Assembly: GCA_030710605.1 (NCBI GenBank)
Contig: CP092870.1
Location: 15,117,570-15,181,569, forward strand
Origin: Cordylochernes scorpioides
Lineage: Eukaryota > Arthropoda > Arachnida > Pseudoscorpiones > Chernetidae
Length of the DNA: 64,000 nucleotides
Direction of reading: 5' to 3'
Each line of letters starts with the position of its first letter. Positions within the stretch are counted from its first letter, which is position 1. Position numbers and translations under genes: made by a program. The notes below the pieces were generated by a model that was given only the letters and a program-made list of their open reading frames with translations, searched no databases and was not told where the DNA came from. Positions 20,592 to 31,266 of the stretch are shown in pieces.

Positions 20592-23165
20592 ATAAATAGT
20601 TGTTTAATTTTATAGTCCAGTTTTGTATTAAGATTATCTTCACTATTTTGACCATTTAAATTCAAATTATAAAATTTGTAAATTGTTATTAATTTGTAGA
20701 TAGAGAGAAAAAAAAATCCTTTACTTCTAATACCATCATCCAGTTAATTATATATTTATAATTAATAACAATAAAAATTAACAACGTAACGTCTTTTGCA
20801 TCGGTTTTTACACGTCATTTAGACATACTCTATCCTATATATAGAATAATAGAAGTGATAATATATTTAATATTATAAATTTTAGTAGTTAGAGAAAAGA
20901 GAGAAAGACAGAACCATGCACTTTTAATCAAACTAATAATAAGGAAAATAAAGTTTTGTAAAGAAGGTAGATAAGATTGTTAGTATATATATATATATTT
21001 TTATAATTTTATATTTTATCCTTTTTTTTTTAAGATTTTTTAATTTTTTTTTATTTTATATGATTATAAATAGTTGTATTTAGCAATATATCTATAGTAT
21101 GAATTAACTTTTGTTATAAGTTTGGTTATTATGTTTTGAAACCCTAATGGTAGACCAGACATACACAAAAAAAAATTAAATTGAAATAATTATTGGAAAA
21201 AGAGATCTGCTGGACCGGGGCTCTTCAGATAAAAGCCCAGCTGACATTTCACCCCTTCTTTATTATGTCATAGACCTCTTTTAAACCGGATTTTATGTGT
21301 TAATATTAAGTTATTTCAGTGAAACATTTATATGAACAAATATAACCAATATAAGTGTTAACAAATTCCAACTGTAAACCTACCTCGTCCGCTGCGTCCT
21401 CCATTGTGAACATCTATTTCTGGCTGACACATGTTGCGGGGGGGACATTTCAAAATTAGACCATTTTTTCTGAATTTTTTGAACAACAAGACAATCAAAG
21501 AAGAAAGAAAAAATAGTTAAGGGAAGAAAGCTAAATTTCATAATCTTTACAGCTAGTTATATCAAAATAACTGATTCAACACTCATTCATCTTTTAATAT
21601 TCCTTTAAAAAGGCAAATTATAAGAGTTTAATAAAGCTATTAATTGTGCAAATTCACCTTTATTTAACTTCCATTTTCCTCCCCAGAAATTGGAGATTAA
21701 ACAAAATGAATTCTATACAACATCACTTTAAAAGTTTTGTGAAAAAATATTTTAATCAGCTATTTAATCAAAGTTTAATTAACTGTTAAAGATTATAAAT
21801 TTGTATTAGTTATTATTGAGAGAAATTATAGAAAGTTGATTTCATAAATGGATATTTCCATTTATTTTTTTTTTAATATTTTATAATTGATATACTGTTG
21901 AAATATTTTACTTGTCTGATACTAAATTTGTTTTTAATAAATTCCATGTTTAAATTTTTAACAATTAATAGCTTTATTAAACTCTTATAATTTGCCTTTT
22001 TAAAGGAATATTAAAAGATGAATGAGTGTTGAATCAGTTATTTTGATATAACTAGCTGTAAAGATTATGAAATTTAGCTTTCTTCCCTTAACTATTTTTT
22101 CTTTCTTCTTTGATTGTCTTGTTGTTCAAAAAATTCAGAAAAAATGGTCTAATTTTGAAATGTCCCCCCCCGCAACATGTGTCAGCCAGAAATAGATGTT
22201 CACAATGGAGGACGCAGCGGACGAGGTAGGTTTACAGTTGGAATTTGTTAACACTTAAATTGGTTATATTTGTTCATATAAATGTTTCACTGAAATAACT
22301 TAATATTAACACATAAAATCCGGTTTAAAAGAGGTCTATGACATAATAAAGAAGGGGTGAAATGTCAGCTGGGCTTTTATCTGAAGATCCCCGGTCCAGC
22401 AGATCTCTTTTTCCAATAATTATTTCAATTTAATTTTTTTTTGTGTATGTCTGGTCTACCATTAGGGTTTCAAAACATAATAACCAAACTTATAACAAAA
22501 GTTAATTCATACTATAGATATATTGCTAAATACAACTATTTATAATCATATTATAAAATAAAAAAATTTTAAAAAATCTTTAAAAAAAAAAGGATAAAAT
22601 ATAAAATTATAAAAATATATATATATATACTAACAATCTTATCTACCTTCTTTACAAAACTTTATTTTCCTTATTATTAGTTTGATTAAAAGTGCATGGT
22701 TCTGTCTTTCTCTCTTTTCTCTAACTACTAAAATTTATAATATTAAATATATTATCACTTCTATTATTCTATATATAGGATAGAGTATGTCTAAATGACG
22801 TGTAAAAGCCGATGCAAAAGACGTTACATTGTTAATTTTTATTGTTATTAATTATAAATATATAATTAACTGGATGATGGTATTAGAAGTAAAGGATTTT
22901 TTTTCTCTCTATCTACAAATTAATAACAATTTACAAATTTTATAATTTGAATTTAAATGATCAAAATAGTGAAGATAATCTTAATACAAAACTGGACTAT
23001 AAAATTAAACAACTATTTATTATTATAATTAATTTAGATTTAGCTTGCTAATCTAATCAAATCTAATTGATATGAGTTATCATTCTTATCAGTTTGCTCC
23101 TTGAGTTTTAAATGTGGATTCACTGTTATAATTTTGTTATATAGTTTCTACACTATATTAATTCA
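17385..23165. repeat. Inverted partial copies of the PLE 3' region (two palindromes)
   Basis: The PLE 3' region (called P, complete at 30310-31202 plus 37578-38110) occurs four more times. It is in minus orientation at 17385-18775, plus and truncated at 19667-20590, minus at 20590-21900 with a short RT tail, and plus and truncated at 21961-23165. The first two arms are inverted around the RT fragment 18776-19665; the second two are nearly back-to-back. The plus-oriented copy 21961-23165 and the copy after RT form direct repeats around the full PLE, the so-called pseudo-LTR arrangement. Junctions fall at AT-rich microhomologies. Confidence 0.88.
18776..19665 (-). pseudogene. PLE reverse transcriptase fragment
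   Basis: The minus-strand ORF 18776-19549 (257 residues) includes EGVPMGTSSSPLLANL, FRYVDDIIIFNN and VNFLDLNIDL, the RT motifs seen in the complete copy at 28936-30309. Coding-like sequence continues upstream to about 19665 (IDIQLASTLQFIINKL), where it is cut by an inverted P arm. The N-terminal fingers and GIY-YIG are missing. It is very close to the longer copy, with scattered substitutions and a frameshifted last few residues. Confidence 0.85.
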
Positions 23166-23578
23166 TATGAGCTTGCTCTATGATATGTTTTTTTTATATA
23201 TAATATAATATACAAATTAAATTATATTAGATATTCTAATATATATAAAACTCCATACAAATTTTAATTATATTTCATTGTTTGATTATTAAAAAGTAAA
23301 TTATAAAAGTAATTTTAGAAAAAATAACTTCAGAACTTTTGTTTTTTTCATTGTTTAGTTAGTTTAAAGATGTTTTTTATTAGTTATTCTAAAAATATAA
23401 CAGATAACAAACAGTAATATCTATATACTTTTAGATTAATTATTCAATTTATTACAAATTTAATCACCACAAAAACAATTTAGAAAAATATATTAAAAAA
23501 AAAAATTCATAAGAATAACAAACTAAAAAACTAAAAAAAACTACAAACATATTAGGGTTAGCACCTCTTTTATGTTAA

Positions 23579-24073
23579 TTTAAACTCGCTAAGAATTGCC
23601 TAAGAAAGAATTGTCAAACTTGTCCCTCTCTTAAGAACCATGACACTTTTCAAACAACTAGTTGTAAATTAGTGAATACTATTTATAAATTAACATGCCA
23701 AATTTGTCAACTATCATATATAGGACAAACTTGTAATCCATTAAATATACGAATAAACCTACATAGAAACCACGCTAAAAAATCAATTGGTAATATATAT
23801 ATGAAAGAACACAATCATTTACATACTTTTAACAACTTTAAGATAGAAATACTAGACATATGTCAAAACAAAAAACAACGACTATTATTAGAAAACAACT
23901 ACATTTATAAACACAACACATTATTCCCTTATGGACTTAATGACGAATTAAACTACACATACAAACCACAAACAGAAGAAATTTCAACCTATGAAATCAG
24001 CTGCAAATACAAAAAAAAAATGAATTTAAAACTAAACCTAATAAAACTAGAGGTAAAACTACCAATAAATTAG
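23579..24073 (+). CDS. PLE N-terminal GIY-YIG endonuclease domain
   Basis: The frame is open from 23579. It has a Cys motif CLRKNCQTC, then the GIY-YIG core: VNTIYKLTCQICQLSYIGQT, RINLHRNHAK, MKEHNHLHTFNNFKIEIL, and the LLLENNYIYKHNTLFPYGLN end with the conserved Glu. There is no ATG at the beginning; the 23672 start is a GTG inside the domain and is not a real initiator. The true start may be upstream through splicing or in a lost 5' part. The frame is lost at a run of ten A's (24011-24020), after which the protein continues in the frame of 24112-24627. Confidence 0.8.
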   Translation, partial: FKLAKNCLRKNCQTCPSLKNHDTFQTTSCKLVNTIYKLTCQICQLSYIGQTCNPLNIRINLHRNHAKKSIGNIYMKEHNHLHTFNNFKIEILDICQNKKQRLLLENNYIYKHNTLFPYGLNDELNYTYKPQTEEISTYEISCKYKKKMNLKLNLIKLEVKLPIN

Positions 24074-24627
24074 GTTACATTGAATTTGAAGAATTACTGG
24101 ACCCAAAACAAATGTACACTAACAACTTCGTCGATAAATTTATTAAAACATTATTTAAACTAAATAATAATAAATTTATCAAACTTATAGAATATATTAA
24201 AATTCATAATCTGACTAACAGATTAATAGATATCACACACGACATCTTTAAATACAGAAAAATTAAACAATCTACTAATAACATTAATATTATCATTAAA
24301 TTTAATAACAATTTATTTAATCATATTAAATTTAATGATATTTTTAATAACCAAAACATCAATAATCTTTTCCCTATAAAAAATTTAAATTTCAAAACAA
24401 TCTGGAGATACAACAAAAATATAGGTAATTTAGTTTGCAATTATAACCAATTTATTAATAATTTGGCAAATTTTAAAAAAATTAAATGTAATTGCAACAA
24501 CTATATTGATAAATATAAGTTCTCAGGTCATATATTAACTAGCAATTTTTCTTTTTTAAATCCAGAATATCAGGAAATTTTAAATAAAGGGTATAAATAT
24601 ATACCTCAAATTAAACACAATTATAAT
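24021..24627 (+). pseudogene. PLE linker between GIY-YIG and RT
   Basis: In the shifted frame, coding resumes just after the A10 tract (KTKPNKTRGKTTNKLGYIEF) and runs to the gypsy 1 insertion. The segment CNCNNYIDKYKFSGHILTSN then FLNPEYQEILNKGYKY is a Cys-containing linker that I recall in GIY-YIG/RT proteins of this PLE type. The apparent stop codon at 24628 is created by the first bases of the gypsy LTR; the frame resumes at 28936. Confidence 0.75.
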
Positions 24628-24855
24628 TGATACGTTTCTATTAATTGTTAAATATTAATGGTGAAAATTATTTTGTAAGAAATCGCACTTTATATATATA
24701 TAAAGATAAATAAAAGATAAACTATTTTTAAGCTAATATAATTATTTTATTCTATTTACAATTCTTACACTCGTGCACATTCTATTGCACGTATCTTGTT
24801 GTTTACAAGATGATGATAAATAATACAGAGTAGAGTAATAATATATCACAGATCA
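24628..24855 (-). repeat. Gypsy 1 3' LTR
   Basis: The polypurine tract AAGGAAGGAGGAA directly precedes it on the minus strand and is part of the last codons of the ORF. The first three LTR bases (TGA) are the ORF stop codon. Confidence 0.93.
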
Positions 24856-27800
24856 TTCCTCCTTCCTTATATTGTTCATAGTTGGAGAAAACCGGCAAGG
24901 AGGGCATCGAGGTCGGGTAGATCTCCTAGGCGGAGGTGATGTGGAAATTTGAGGGTCTTGTTCCAGTCGGTGAGGTCCTGCTCCAGCGTTGTCCAAGGTC
25001 CAATCAGAATCTTCAGCATATTTGGTATCTGAACCTGTCCTCATCTGATTGACATGCACTTTAAATGTGCCTTTTAGGTTCTTTACTAGATAAACATTGT
25101 AACCTAGTCGTCGTATCACCTGGGCCTTGAACCATTTGCGCCTATTTTGTATTACTCTTGTAAACAGCACTTTATCTCCAACTTGAAAATGTCGCCTTCC
25201 ACACTCATTTCTCCCAAAAGTCTTCTGGATAAATTCAGAGTTCAAGCAATTTACAAATGTTCTAGGCACATAACTTAGGAGACGTTCTACAGGAGGCTTA
25301 TCTAAAGAGGTAGGCGTATTTCTATAATTAAACAGAACATTTTGTAAAATACAGTCCATATTTGAGTTTGGAGATTCTTCTAACGACTTTTCCAGAGATT
25401 TTTTTATTATTCTTACCGAAACTTCAGCAATTCCGTTAGACGAGGGATTATATGCTGGCGAGGTTAAGTGGTATACATTATTTTTCCGTAAGAACTCCTT
25501 AAATTCAATCGAATTGAAGGGGGGGCCATTGTCAGACACTAAGCATTGCGGTAATCCATACCTGGCGAAACACTCCCGTAGAAGCTTAATATTTTCTTGC
25601 GAAGTAGTACCTCTAACTGGGAATACTTCAATCCAATTTGAATTTGCATCTACTACTAATAAATAACAATCACCTCTGAAATAGAAATGGTCAACATGAA
25701 CTCGCTGCCACGGTTGGTTAGTCCTGGGCCAAGGTGTATTCTCAGCAGGAGGAGCTGTCTGATGATGCATACAGGGAGAACATTCCTTCACAAACTCTTC
25801 AATTTGACTATCCATTTTTGGCCACCAAACCGAAGATCTGGCTAGAGATTTCATGCGATTGATTCCTATATGACTTTGATGAAGTAACTTCAACATTTGA
25901 TCTTGACAGGTTCTTGGAATCACTGCCCTAGAATCAACAAAAATGCATCCCTGCAGTACAGAAAAATTTTCCAATTTTGAAAGGAATGGTTTCATTGTTT
26001 CATCCTTTTTTGCTAACTGAGGGTCTTCTAATAGATATTCCTTGAGCTTATTTAAAACCGGATCTTTATTGGTTTCTTCTTCAATAATGAGGTGGTCCAA
26101 TGGAGTTACATTTAAAAATGATATATCATGTGTCACCAAATCAATGTTGTCTTCCCTTGAATTTATTTCCTCAAGTGGAAGTCTTGAAAATGCATCCGCA
26201 CAGAGCATGGTATCTTTATTTGTATATCTAATATCGAAATCAAAATTTGACAACTCTAAAGCCCACCTATGCAAGCGATTTGCAATTAAAGGCGGAAGAA
26301 GTCTTTTGTTTCCAAAAACAGTCGTTAAAGCTTTATGATCACTCTTTAACACAAATTTTCTCCCAAACAAGTATTGTCTCAGTTTGGAAGTTGCAAACAC
26401 AATAGCAAGTGCTTCTTTCTCAGTCTGAGAGTATTTGACTTCTGCACTTGACAATGTTCTGGAAACAAAGGTGATTGGCTTCTCTTCCCCTTCCACAATA
26501 TGACACAAGACCCCACTTATGCCATAGGCAGATGCATCGCAGGTTAAAGTTAATGGAAGCTTCATTGAATAGTGAATAAGCGCCTGGGAATTTAATAGAG
26601 TTAACTTCAAATTCAGAAATGCCTTTTCGCATTGGCTAGACCATTTCCAACGATTGTCCTTCTTTAGGAGTTGATAAAGAGGACCAGCCAAGGTTGACAT
26701 ATTAGGTATGTATTTTGAATAGAAGCTCAACATCCCTAGAAAACTCTTCAATGATGTTTTGTCGAAAGGCTTTTTACACCTTTCTAATGCTTCCAATTTC
26801 TTTGAATCTGGTCTAACACCATCTTCATTTATAATATGACCTAGAAAACAAATGTCTTTTTTTAAAAATAAGCATTTTTCTTTATTAAGGGTGAAATTTA
26901 GCTCTTTCAATTTATCGAAGATCATTTTTAGAATTCTGTAATGTTCTTGTTCATCTTTAGAACCAATGAAAATATCATCTAAGTATATCACCGTGTTGGG
27001 AACATCATGAAAAAGGCTGTCCATACACCTCTGGAAAATGGCTGAAGCTGGACTGATGCCAAAAGGCAATCTATTATATCGGTAAAGTCCTCTATGGGTA
27101 GATACCACTAGCAGATTTTTTGATGCTTCATCCATTTCAATTTGATGATATGCGGAGGAGAGATCCAATTTGGTAAAAATCTTGTTTCCTCCTAGATTTC
27201 CCAACATAGTTTCTATAGTAGGTAATGGATATTTCTCATCTTCAATGCAATTATTCAAAGTATTTTTAAAATCACCACACAAACGTAGTTCTCCATTTGA
27301 CTTTATTACCGTTACTAAAGGCGTAGACCAATCACTAGCATTAACTTTTTCAATTATTTGACTTTTTTCAAGTCTGTCTAGTTCTTTGTCTATCTTCTCT
27401 TTAATGGAAAAGGGTACTGGTCTAAATTTAAAAAATTTGGGCTTTGCATTTGGCCTCAATGATATTGAACCTTTAATGCCCTGAATTGGTAAATCTTTAT
27501 TTTCAAATACTCTCTTATATACTTCTAAAAACAGTTCTAAATTTGAAATTACATTTATATTATTACAGATATCAAAAACGCAATTGTGCCAATCAGCTTT
27601 TAAAATTCTTATCCAATTTCTGCCAAGTAACGGCGTTTGGTTATTAAACTGGCCTGTCACAATTAGGGGTAGTTTTTCCTGATAGTTTTTGTAACTAACA
27701 TTTACCAAGCATTTTCCAAAAACTGGAATCAAATTTCCTGAAAAACTTTTCAAATGTCCACTGTATTTCTCTAGAGTGACATTTTTGAGATTTGTAAGAA

Positions 27801-28677
27801 AAAATTTCTTTGAAACTACAGACACGTCTGCACCAGTGTCAACCTCCATTATAGTGTCTGCATCTTCAATTTTAACGTTTACCATTATTTTTGGTGCGTT
27901 TTCTAATGTGTTGCACTGAATAGTATTCAATTTATTCTGATTGGGTTTATTCATTCCAGAATTTTGGGCCGATTTTTTATTCCAACATACTGGAGCAATG
28001 TGCCCTTTCTTATTGCAAATATAACATTGAGCATTTTTAAATTTGCATAACTTCGTATCGTGGTTAGACTTTCCACAAATTTTGCAAGGATTATTGTATT
28101 TACATGGGAATTTAAAATTTTTAGATCTGGCTTTCAACTTATCAATATCATGACCAGGATTTTTCATCAAATTTACTTGTGACTTCGCTGCCTCTACAGA
28201 ATTTGCAATATTTATTGCACTATCAAACGTTAAAAAAGGTTCACTTAGCAGCCTTTTAAGCGTAGCTTCATCGAAGCAACCACTTACAAATTGATCACAC
28301 AAATTTTCATTTATGTCAGTAAATTTGCACTTGTCTGCCTGAGATTTAAGCCTCAAAACAAATTTTCCCACAGGCTCATTTTCTTTTTGTACAATCTTGT
28401 GAAATAAATATCTTTCATAGTGCTTATTTTTTATTGGATATAAATGGTTGGTTAAAACCTCTACTAAATCTTTATATTTAAGGTCACTTGGCCTTCTGGG
28501 TACCAACAAATCGCGCAAAGTCTTATAAACATTAACATCAATAGACGTTAATAACACAGATACTTTGTCTGCTTCTAATGTTTTGTTCAATTTAAAACAT
28601 TCTTCTAATTGTTCCAAATAACAATTTAGATCTTCACCTTCACGAAACCTTGGATAATTTAAATTAGTGGTGGCCAT
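24853..28677 (-). CDS. gag-pol: Gag-pol polyprotein of gypsy copy 1 (1274 aa)
   Basis: A single ORF, as in mag-clade elements. Approximate domains: gag capsid 1-190; zinc knuckles CKICGKSNHDTKLC and CYICNKKGHIAPVC at about 198-235; aspartic protease with VDTGADVSVV at about 280; RT 420-600 with FTKLDLSSAYHQIEMDE, FGISPASAIFQRCMD and catalytic VIYLDDIFIG; RNase H 690-830 with TCDASAYGISGVL, EKEALAIVFA and SDHKALT; integrase zinc finger H...H...C..C at about 910-950; and a DDE core with VDHFYF, LVSDNGPPFNS and NPSSNGIAEVS. The start Met lies 26 bases inside the LTR. All catalytic residues appear present, so this copy could be active. Its 3' codons overlap the polypurine tract and the LTR. Confidence 0.93.
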   Translation of the reverse strand: MATTNLNYPRFREGEDLNCYLEQLEECFKLNKTLEADKVSVLLTSIDVNVYKTLRDLLVPRRPSDLKYKDLVEVLTNHLYPIKNKHYERYLFHKIVQKENEPVGKFVLRLKSQADKCKFTDINENLCDQFVSGCFDEATLKRLLSEPFLTFDSAINIANSVEAAKSQVNLMKNPGHDIDKLKARSKNFKFPCKYNNPCKICGKSNHDTKLCKFKNAQCYICNKKGHIAPVCWNKKSAQNSGMNKPNQNKLNTIQCNTLENAPKIMVNVKIEDADTIMEVDTGADVSVVSKKFFLTNLKNVTLEKYSGHLKSFSGNLIPVFGKCLVNVSYKNYQEKLPLIVTGQFNNQTPLLGRNWIRILKADWHNCVFDICNNINVISNLELFLEVYKRVFENKDLPIQGIKGSISLRPNAKPKFFKFRPVPFSIKEKIDKELDRLEKSQIIEKVNASDWSTPLVTVIKSNGELRLCGDFKNTLNNCIEDEKYPLPTIETMLGNLGGNKIFTKLDLSSAYHQIEMDEASKNLLVVSTHRGLYRYNRLPFGISPASAIFQRCMDSLFHDVPNTVIYLDDIFIGSKDEQEHYRILKMIFDKLKELNFTLNKEKCLFLKKDICFLGHIINEDGVRPDSKKLEALERCKKPFDKTSLKSFLGMLSFYSKYIPNMSTLAGPLYQLLKKDNRWKWSSQCEKAFLNLKLTLLNSQALIHYSMKLPLTLTCDASAYGISGVLCHIVEGEEKPITFVSRTLSSAEVKYSQTEKEALAIVFATSKLRQYLFGRKFVLKSDHKALTTVFGNKRLLPPLIANRLHRWALELSNFDFDIRYTNKDTMLCADAFSRLPLEEINSREDNIDLVTHDISFLNVTPLDHLIIEEETNKDPVLNKLKEYLLEDPQLAKKDETMKPFLSKLENFSVLQGCIFVDSRAVIPRTCQDQMLKLLHQSHIGINRMKSLARSSVWWPKMDSQIEEFVKECSPCMHHQTAPPAENTPWPRTNQPWQRVHVDHFYFRGDCYLLVVDANSNWIEVFPVRGTTSQENIKLLRECFARYGLPQCLVSDNGPPFNSIEFKEFLRKNNVYHLTSPAYNPSSNGIAEVSVRIIKKSLEKSLEESPNSNMDCILQNVLFNYRNTPTSLDKPPVERLLSYVPRTFVNCLNSEFIQKTFGRNECGRRHFQVGDKVLFTRVIQNRRKWFKAQVIRRLGYNVYLVKNLKGTFKVHVNQMRTGSDTKYAEDSDWTLDNAGAGPHRLEQDPQISTSPPPRRSTRPRCPPCRFSPTMNNIRKEE

Positions 28678-28703
28678 ACTTACGTTAATTCTTCGTCGCC
28701 ATT

Positions 28704-28930
28704 TGATACGTTTCTATTAATTGTTAAATATTAATGGTGAAAATTATTTTGTAAGAAATCGCACTTTATATATATATAAAGATAAATAAAAGATACACTA
28801 TTTTTAAGCTAATATAATTATTTTATTCTATTTACAATTCTTACACTCGTGCACATTCTATTCACGTATCTTGTTGTTTACAAGATGATGATAAATAATA
28901 CAGAGTAGAGTAATAATATATCACAGATCA
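28704..28930 (-). repeat. Gypsy 1 5' LTR
   Basis: 227 bases. Compared with the 3' LTR: AAAGATACAC versus AAAGATAAAC, and one missing G in the ATTGCACG region. Confidence 0.93.
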
Positions 28931-28935
28931 ATAAT

Positions 28936-30309
28936 AATACAATTAAATCTATATTAAAAGATATAGATATTTTCATAAATAAAACTAGTATAAAATACAG
29001 TATTCCAGAATTTACTTTTCTGGAATGGAAACATAATATTAAAAAGGAAATTATAAATTATTATAATAATACACTTAAATACACAAAACCTAATTCAGAC
29101 ATTCCTTCTTTTAAAGAAAATATAATTAATTTACAGAAGGACTTTATTATCACTCCTATAGATAAATGTTCCAATAACTTATCTTTAATTTGTAAAAATC
29201 TATACCACGATATACTAAAAAAGGAAATTGATAATAATCATAAATACACTTTTGCTAGAACTACAGCCACAAAAATCAAAAAAGACATCAAAAACGTTGA
29301 AAATTCACTAAAAATTTATAATAACCACAAAAATCCAAATATACAAAAGTTCTATATAATTCCTAAACTACACAAAAAACCTATTTCTTTCAGAACAATC
29401 ACATCTGGTATAAATTCAGTTATAAAAAACATTGATATACAATTAGCTTCAACACTACAATTTATTATAAATAAATTAACTAATAAATATAATTATAAAT
29501 TTATCGACTCAAATAAAAAAATCATTAACTATTTAATGAACAATTGGACAAACATTGAAACAGTACACACATTTGACTTTGAGGACCTATATTCTAAAAT
29601 AAATTTAAGAGATCTAAATAATAAAATAACCAATTTATTTAACGAATTCATTAATGACAAAACTTTCTACATTAAAATTATTCATAACAGATATAAAACA
29701 ATTAAATTAGATCTTAAAACAGCAAAAACTCTACTGGAAACATTTTTAAATTTTAACTATATAGAATTTAAAAATAAAATATATATTCAATCAGAAGGCG
29801 TTCCCATGGGAACTTCTTCTAGTCCTTTATTAGCCAACCTATTATTGTTCTGGTACGAAAGAGAATACTTTCTACAAAATAGTGTTAATTGGCAAATGTT
29901 CCGATATGTAGATGACATAATAATATTTAATAATCCACAGTTTAAAAAATTAATACCTGAAATACATCCTAAATACTTGAAACTTAAGAACAATGAAAAA
30001 ATTTATAGAAACAAAAGAGTTAACTTTTTAGACTTGAATATAGACCTTACAAATAGTGCTGTTAGAGTTTATAATAAAAAGAGTAATTATAATTTCAATA
30101 TTATAAAATACTGTAATATGAATTCTAATATATCATTAAATTGCTGTAAGGGTATATATTTTGGTCAGTTTCTAAGATTTTATAGAATAAATAATATATT
30201 AGATAATTTCATAGAAGATGTTAAAAATTTAAACATGGAATTTATTAAAAACAAATTTAGTATCAGACAAGTAAAATATTTCAACAGTATATCAATTATA
30301 AAATATTAA
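28936..30309 (+). CDS. PLE reverse transcriptase domain
   Basis: The frame continues from the linker across the gypsy 1 insertion. N-terminal RT blocks are IITPIDKCSNNLSLICKNLY and FYIIPKLHKKPISFRTITSG. The palm has VHTFDFEDLYSKI, EGVPMGTSSSPLLANL and the catalytic RYVDDIIIF. VNFLDLNIDL and a helical C-terminus follow. The stop at 30307-30309 comes directly before region P, so RT is C-terminal and no second endonuclease follows. The tabulated ATG at 29536 is internal. Only the A10 frameshift and gypsy 1 interrupt the protein. Confidence 0.85.
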   Translation, partial: NTIKSILKDIDIFINKTSIKYSIPEFTFLEWKHNIKKEIINYYNNTLKYTKPNSDIPSFKENIINLQKDFIITPIDKCSNNLSLICKNLYHDILKKEIDNNHKYTFARTTATKIKKDIKNVENSLKIYNNHKNPNIQKFYIIPKLHKKPISFRTITSGINSVIKNIDIQLASTLQFIINKLTNKYNYKFIDSNKKIINYLMNNWTNIETVHTFDFEDLYSKINLRDLNNKITNLFNEFINDKTFYIKIIHNRYKTIKLDLKTAKTLLETFLNFNYIEFKNKIYIQSEGVPMGTSSSPLLANLLLFWYEREYFLQNSVNWQMFRYVDDIIIFNNPQFKKLIPEIHPKYLKLKNNEKIYRNKRVNFLDLNIDLTNSAVRVYNKKSNYNFNIIKYCNMNSNISLNCCKGIYFGQFLRFYRINNILDNFIEDVKNLNMEFIKNKFSIRQVKYFNSISIIKY

Positions 30310-31202
30310 AAAATAAATAAATGGAAATATCCATTTATGAAATCAACTTTCTATAATTTCTCTCAATAATAACTAATACAAATTTATAATCTTTAACAGT
30401 TAATTAAACTTTGATTAAATAGCTGATTAAAAGATTTTTTCACAAAACTTTTAAAGTGATGTTGTATAGAATTCATTTTGTTTAATCTCCAATTTCTGGG
30501 GAGGAAAATGGAAGTTAAATAAAGGTGAATTTGCACAATTAATAGCTTTATTAAACTCTTATAATTTGCCTTTTTAAAGGAATATTAAAAGATGAATGAG
30601 TGTTGAATCAGTTATTTTGATATAACTAGCTGTAAAGATTATGAAATTTAGCTTTCTTCCCTTAACTATTTTTTCTTTCTTCTTTGATTGTCTTGTTGTT
30701 CAAAAAATTCAGAAAAAATGGTCTAATTTTGAAATGTCCCCCCCCCCCGCAACATGTGTCAGCCAGAAATAGATGTTCACAATGGAGGACGCAGCGGACG
30801 AGGTAGGTTTACAGTTGGAATTTGTTAACACTTATATTGGTTATATTTGTTCATATAAATGTTTCACTGAAATAACTTAATATTAACACATAAAATCCGG
30901 TTTAAAAGAGGTCTATGACATAATAAAGAAGGGGTGAAATGTCAGCTGCGCTTTTATCTGAAGATCCCCGGTCCAGCAGATCTCTTTTTCCAATAATTAT
31001 TTCAATTTAATTTTTTTTTGTGTATGTCTGGTCTACCATTAGGGTTTCAAAACATAATAACCAAACTTATAACAAAAGTTAATTCATACTATAGATATAT
31101 TGCTAAATACAACTATTTATAATCATATTATAAAATAAAAAAAAATTAAAAAATCTTTAAAAAAAAAAGGATAAAATATAAAATTATAAAAATATATATA
31201 TA
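30310..31202 (+). repeat. PLE 3' region P, first part
   Basis: Non-coding, AT-rich, with a C-run (30737-30749) followed by GCAACATGTGTCAGCCAGAA and an ATG-containing GC-rich island ending GACGAG|GTAGGT. The second part is at 37578-38110, beyond the BEL insertion. It matches the arms in 17385-23165. At least one arm has G-rich instead of C-rich sequence because of its inverted orientation. Confidence 0.85.
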
Positions 31203-31266
31203 TGACATAATAAAAATATGATTTTTATTATTCATTAATATAATTATAATTTAAATAATCATAGAA

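Larger units (their letters stand above)
24628..28930 (-). mobile_element. Gypsy copy 1: intact mag-like Ty3/Gypsy
   Basis: LTRs at 24628-24855 and 28704-28930 (228 and 227 bases, TG...CA) bracket one uninterrupted gag-pol ORF on the minus strand. The target-site duplication ATAAT (24623-24627 and 28931-28935) is perfect. Removing the element and one ATAAT restores the PLE reading frame. The LTRs differ by about one substitution and one single-base indel, so insertion is recent. After the 5' LTR the sequence AAATGGCGACGAAG contains a likely primer-binding site. Confidence 0.93.

Noticed and set aside
23672-24073. GTG at 23672 as the start of the GIY-YIG protein
   Set aside because: The frame and conserved Cys motif continue upstream to 23579, and GTG starts are not expected in an animal gene.
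30895-31010. Possible hammerhead in the PLE arms (CTGAAGA at about 30958)
   Set aside because: No matching stem II followed by GAAA at the right distance, and the CTGAAGA is not conserved in the other arms.
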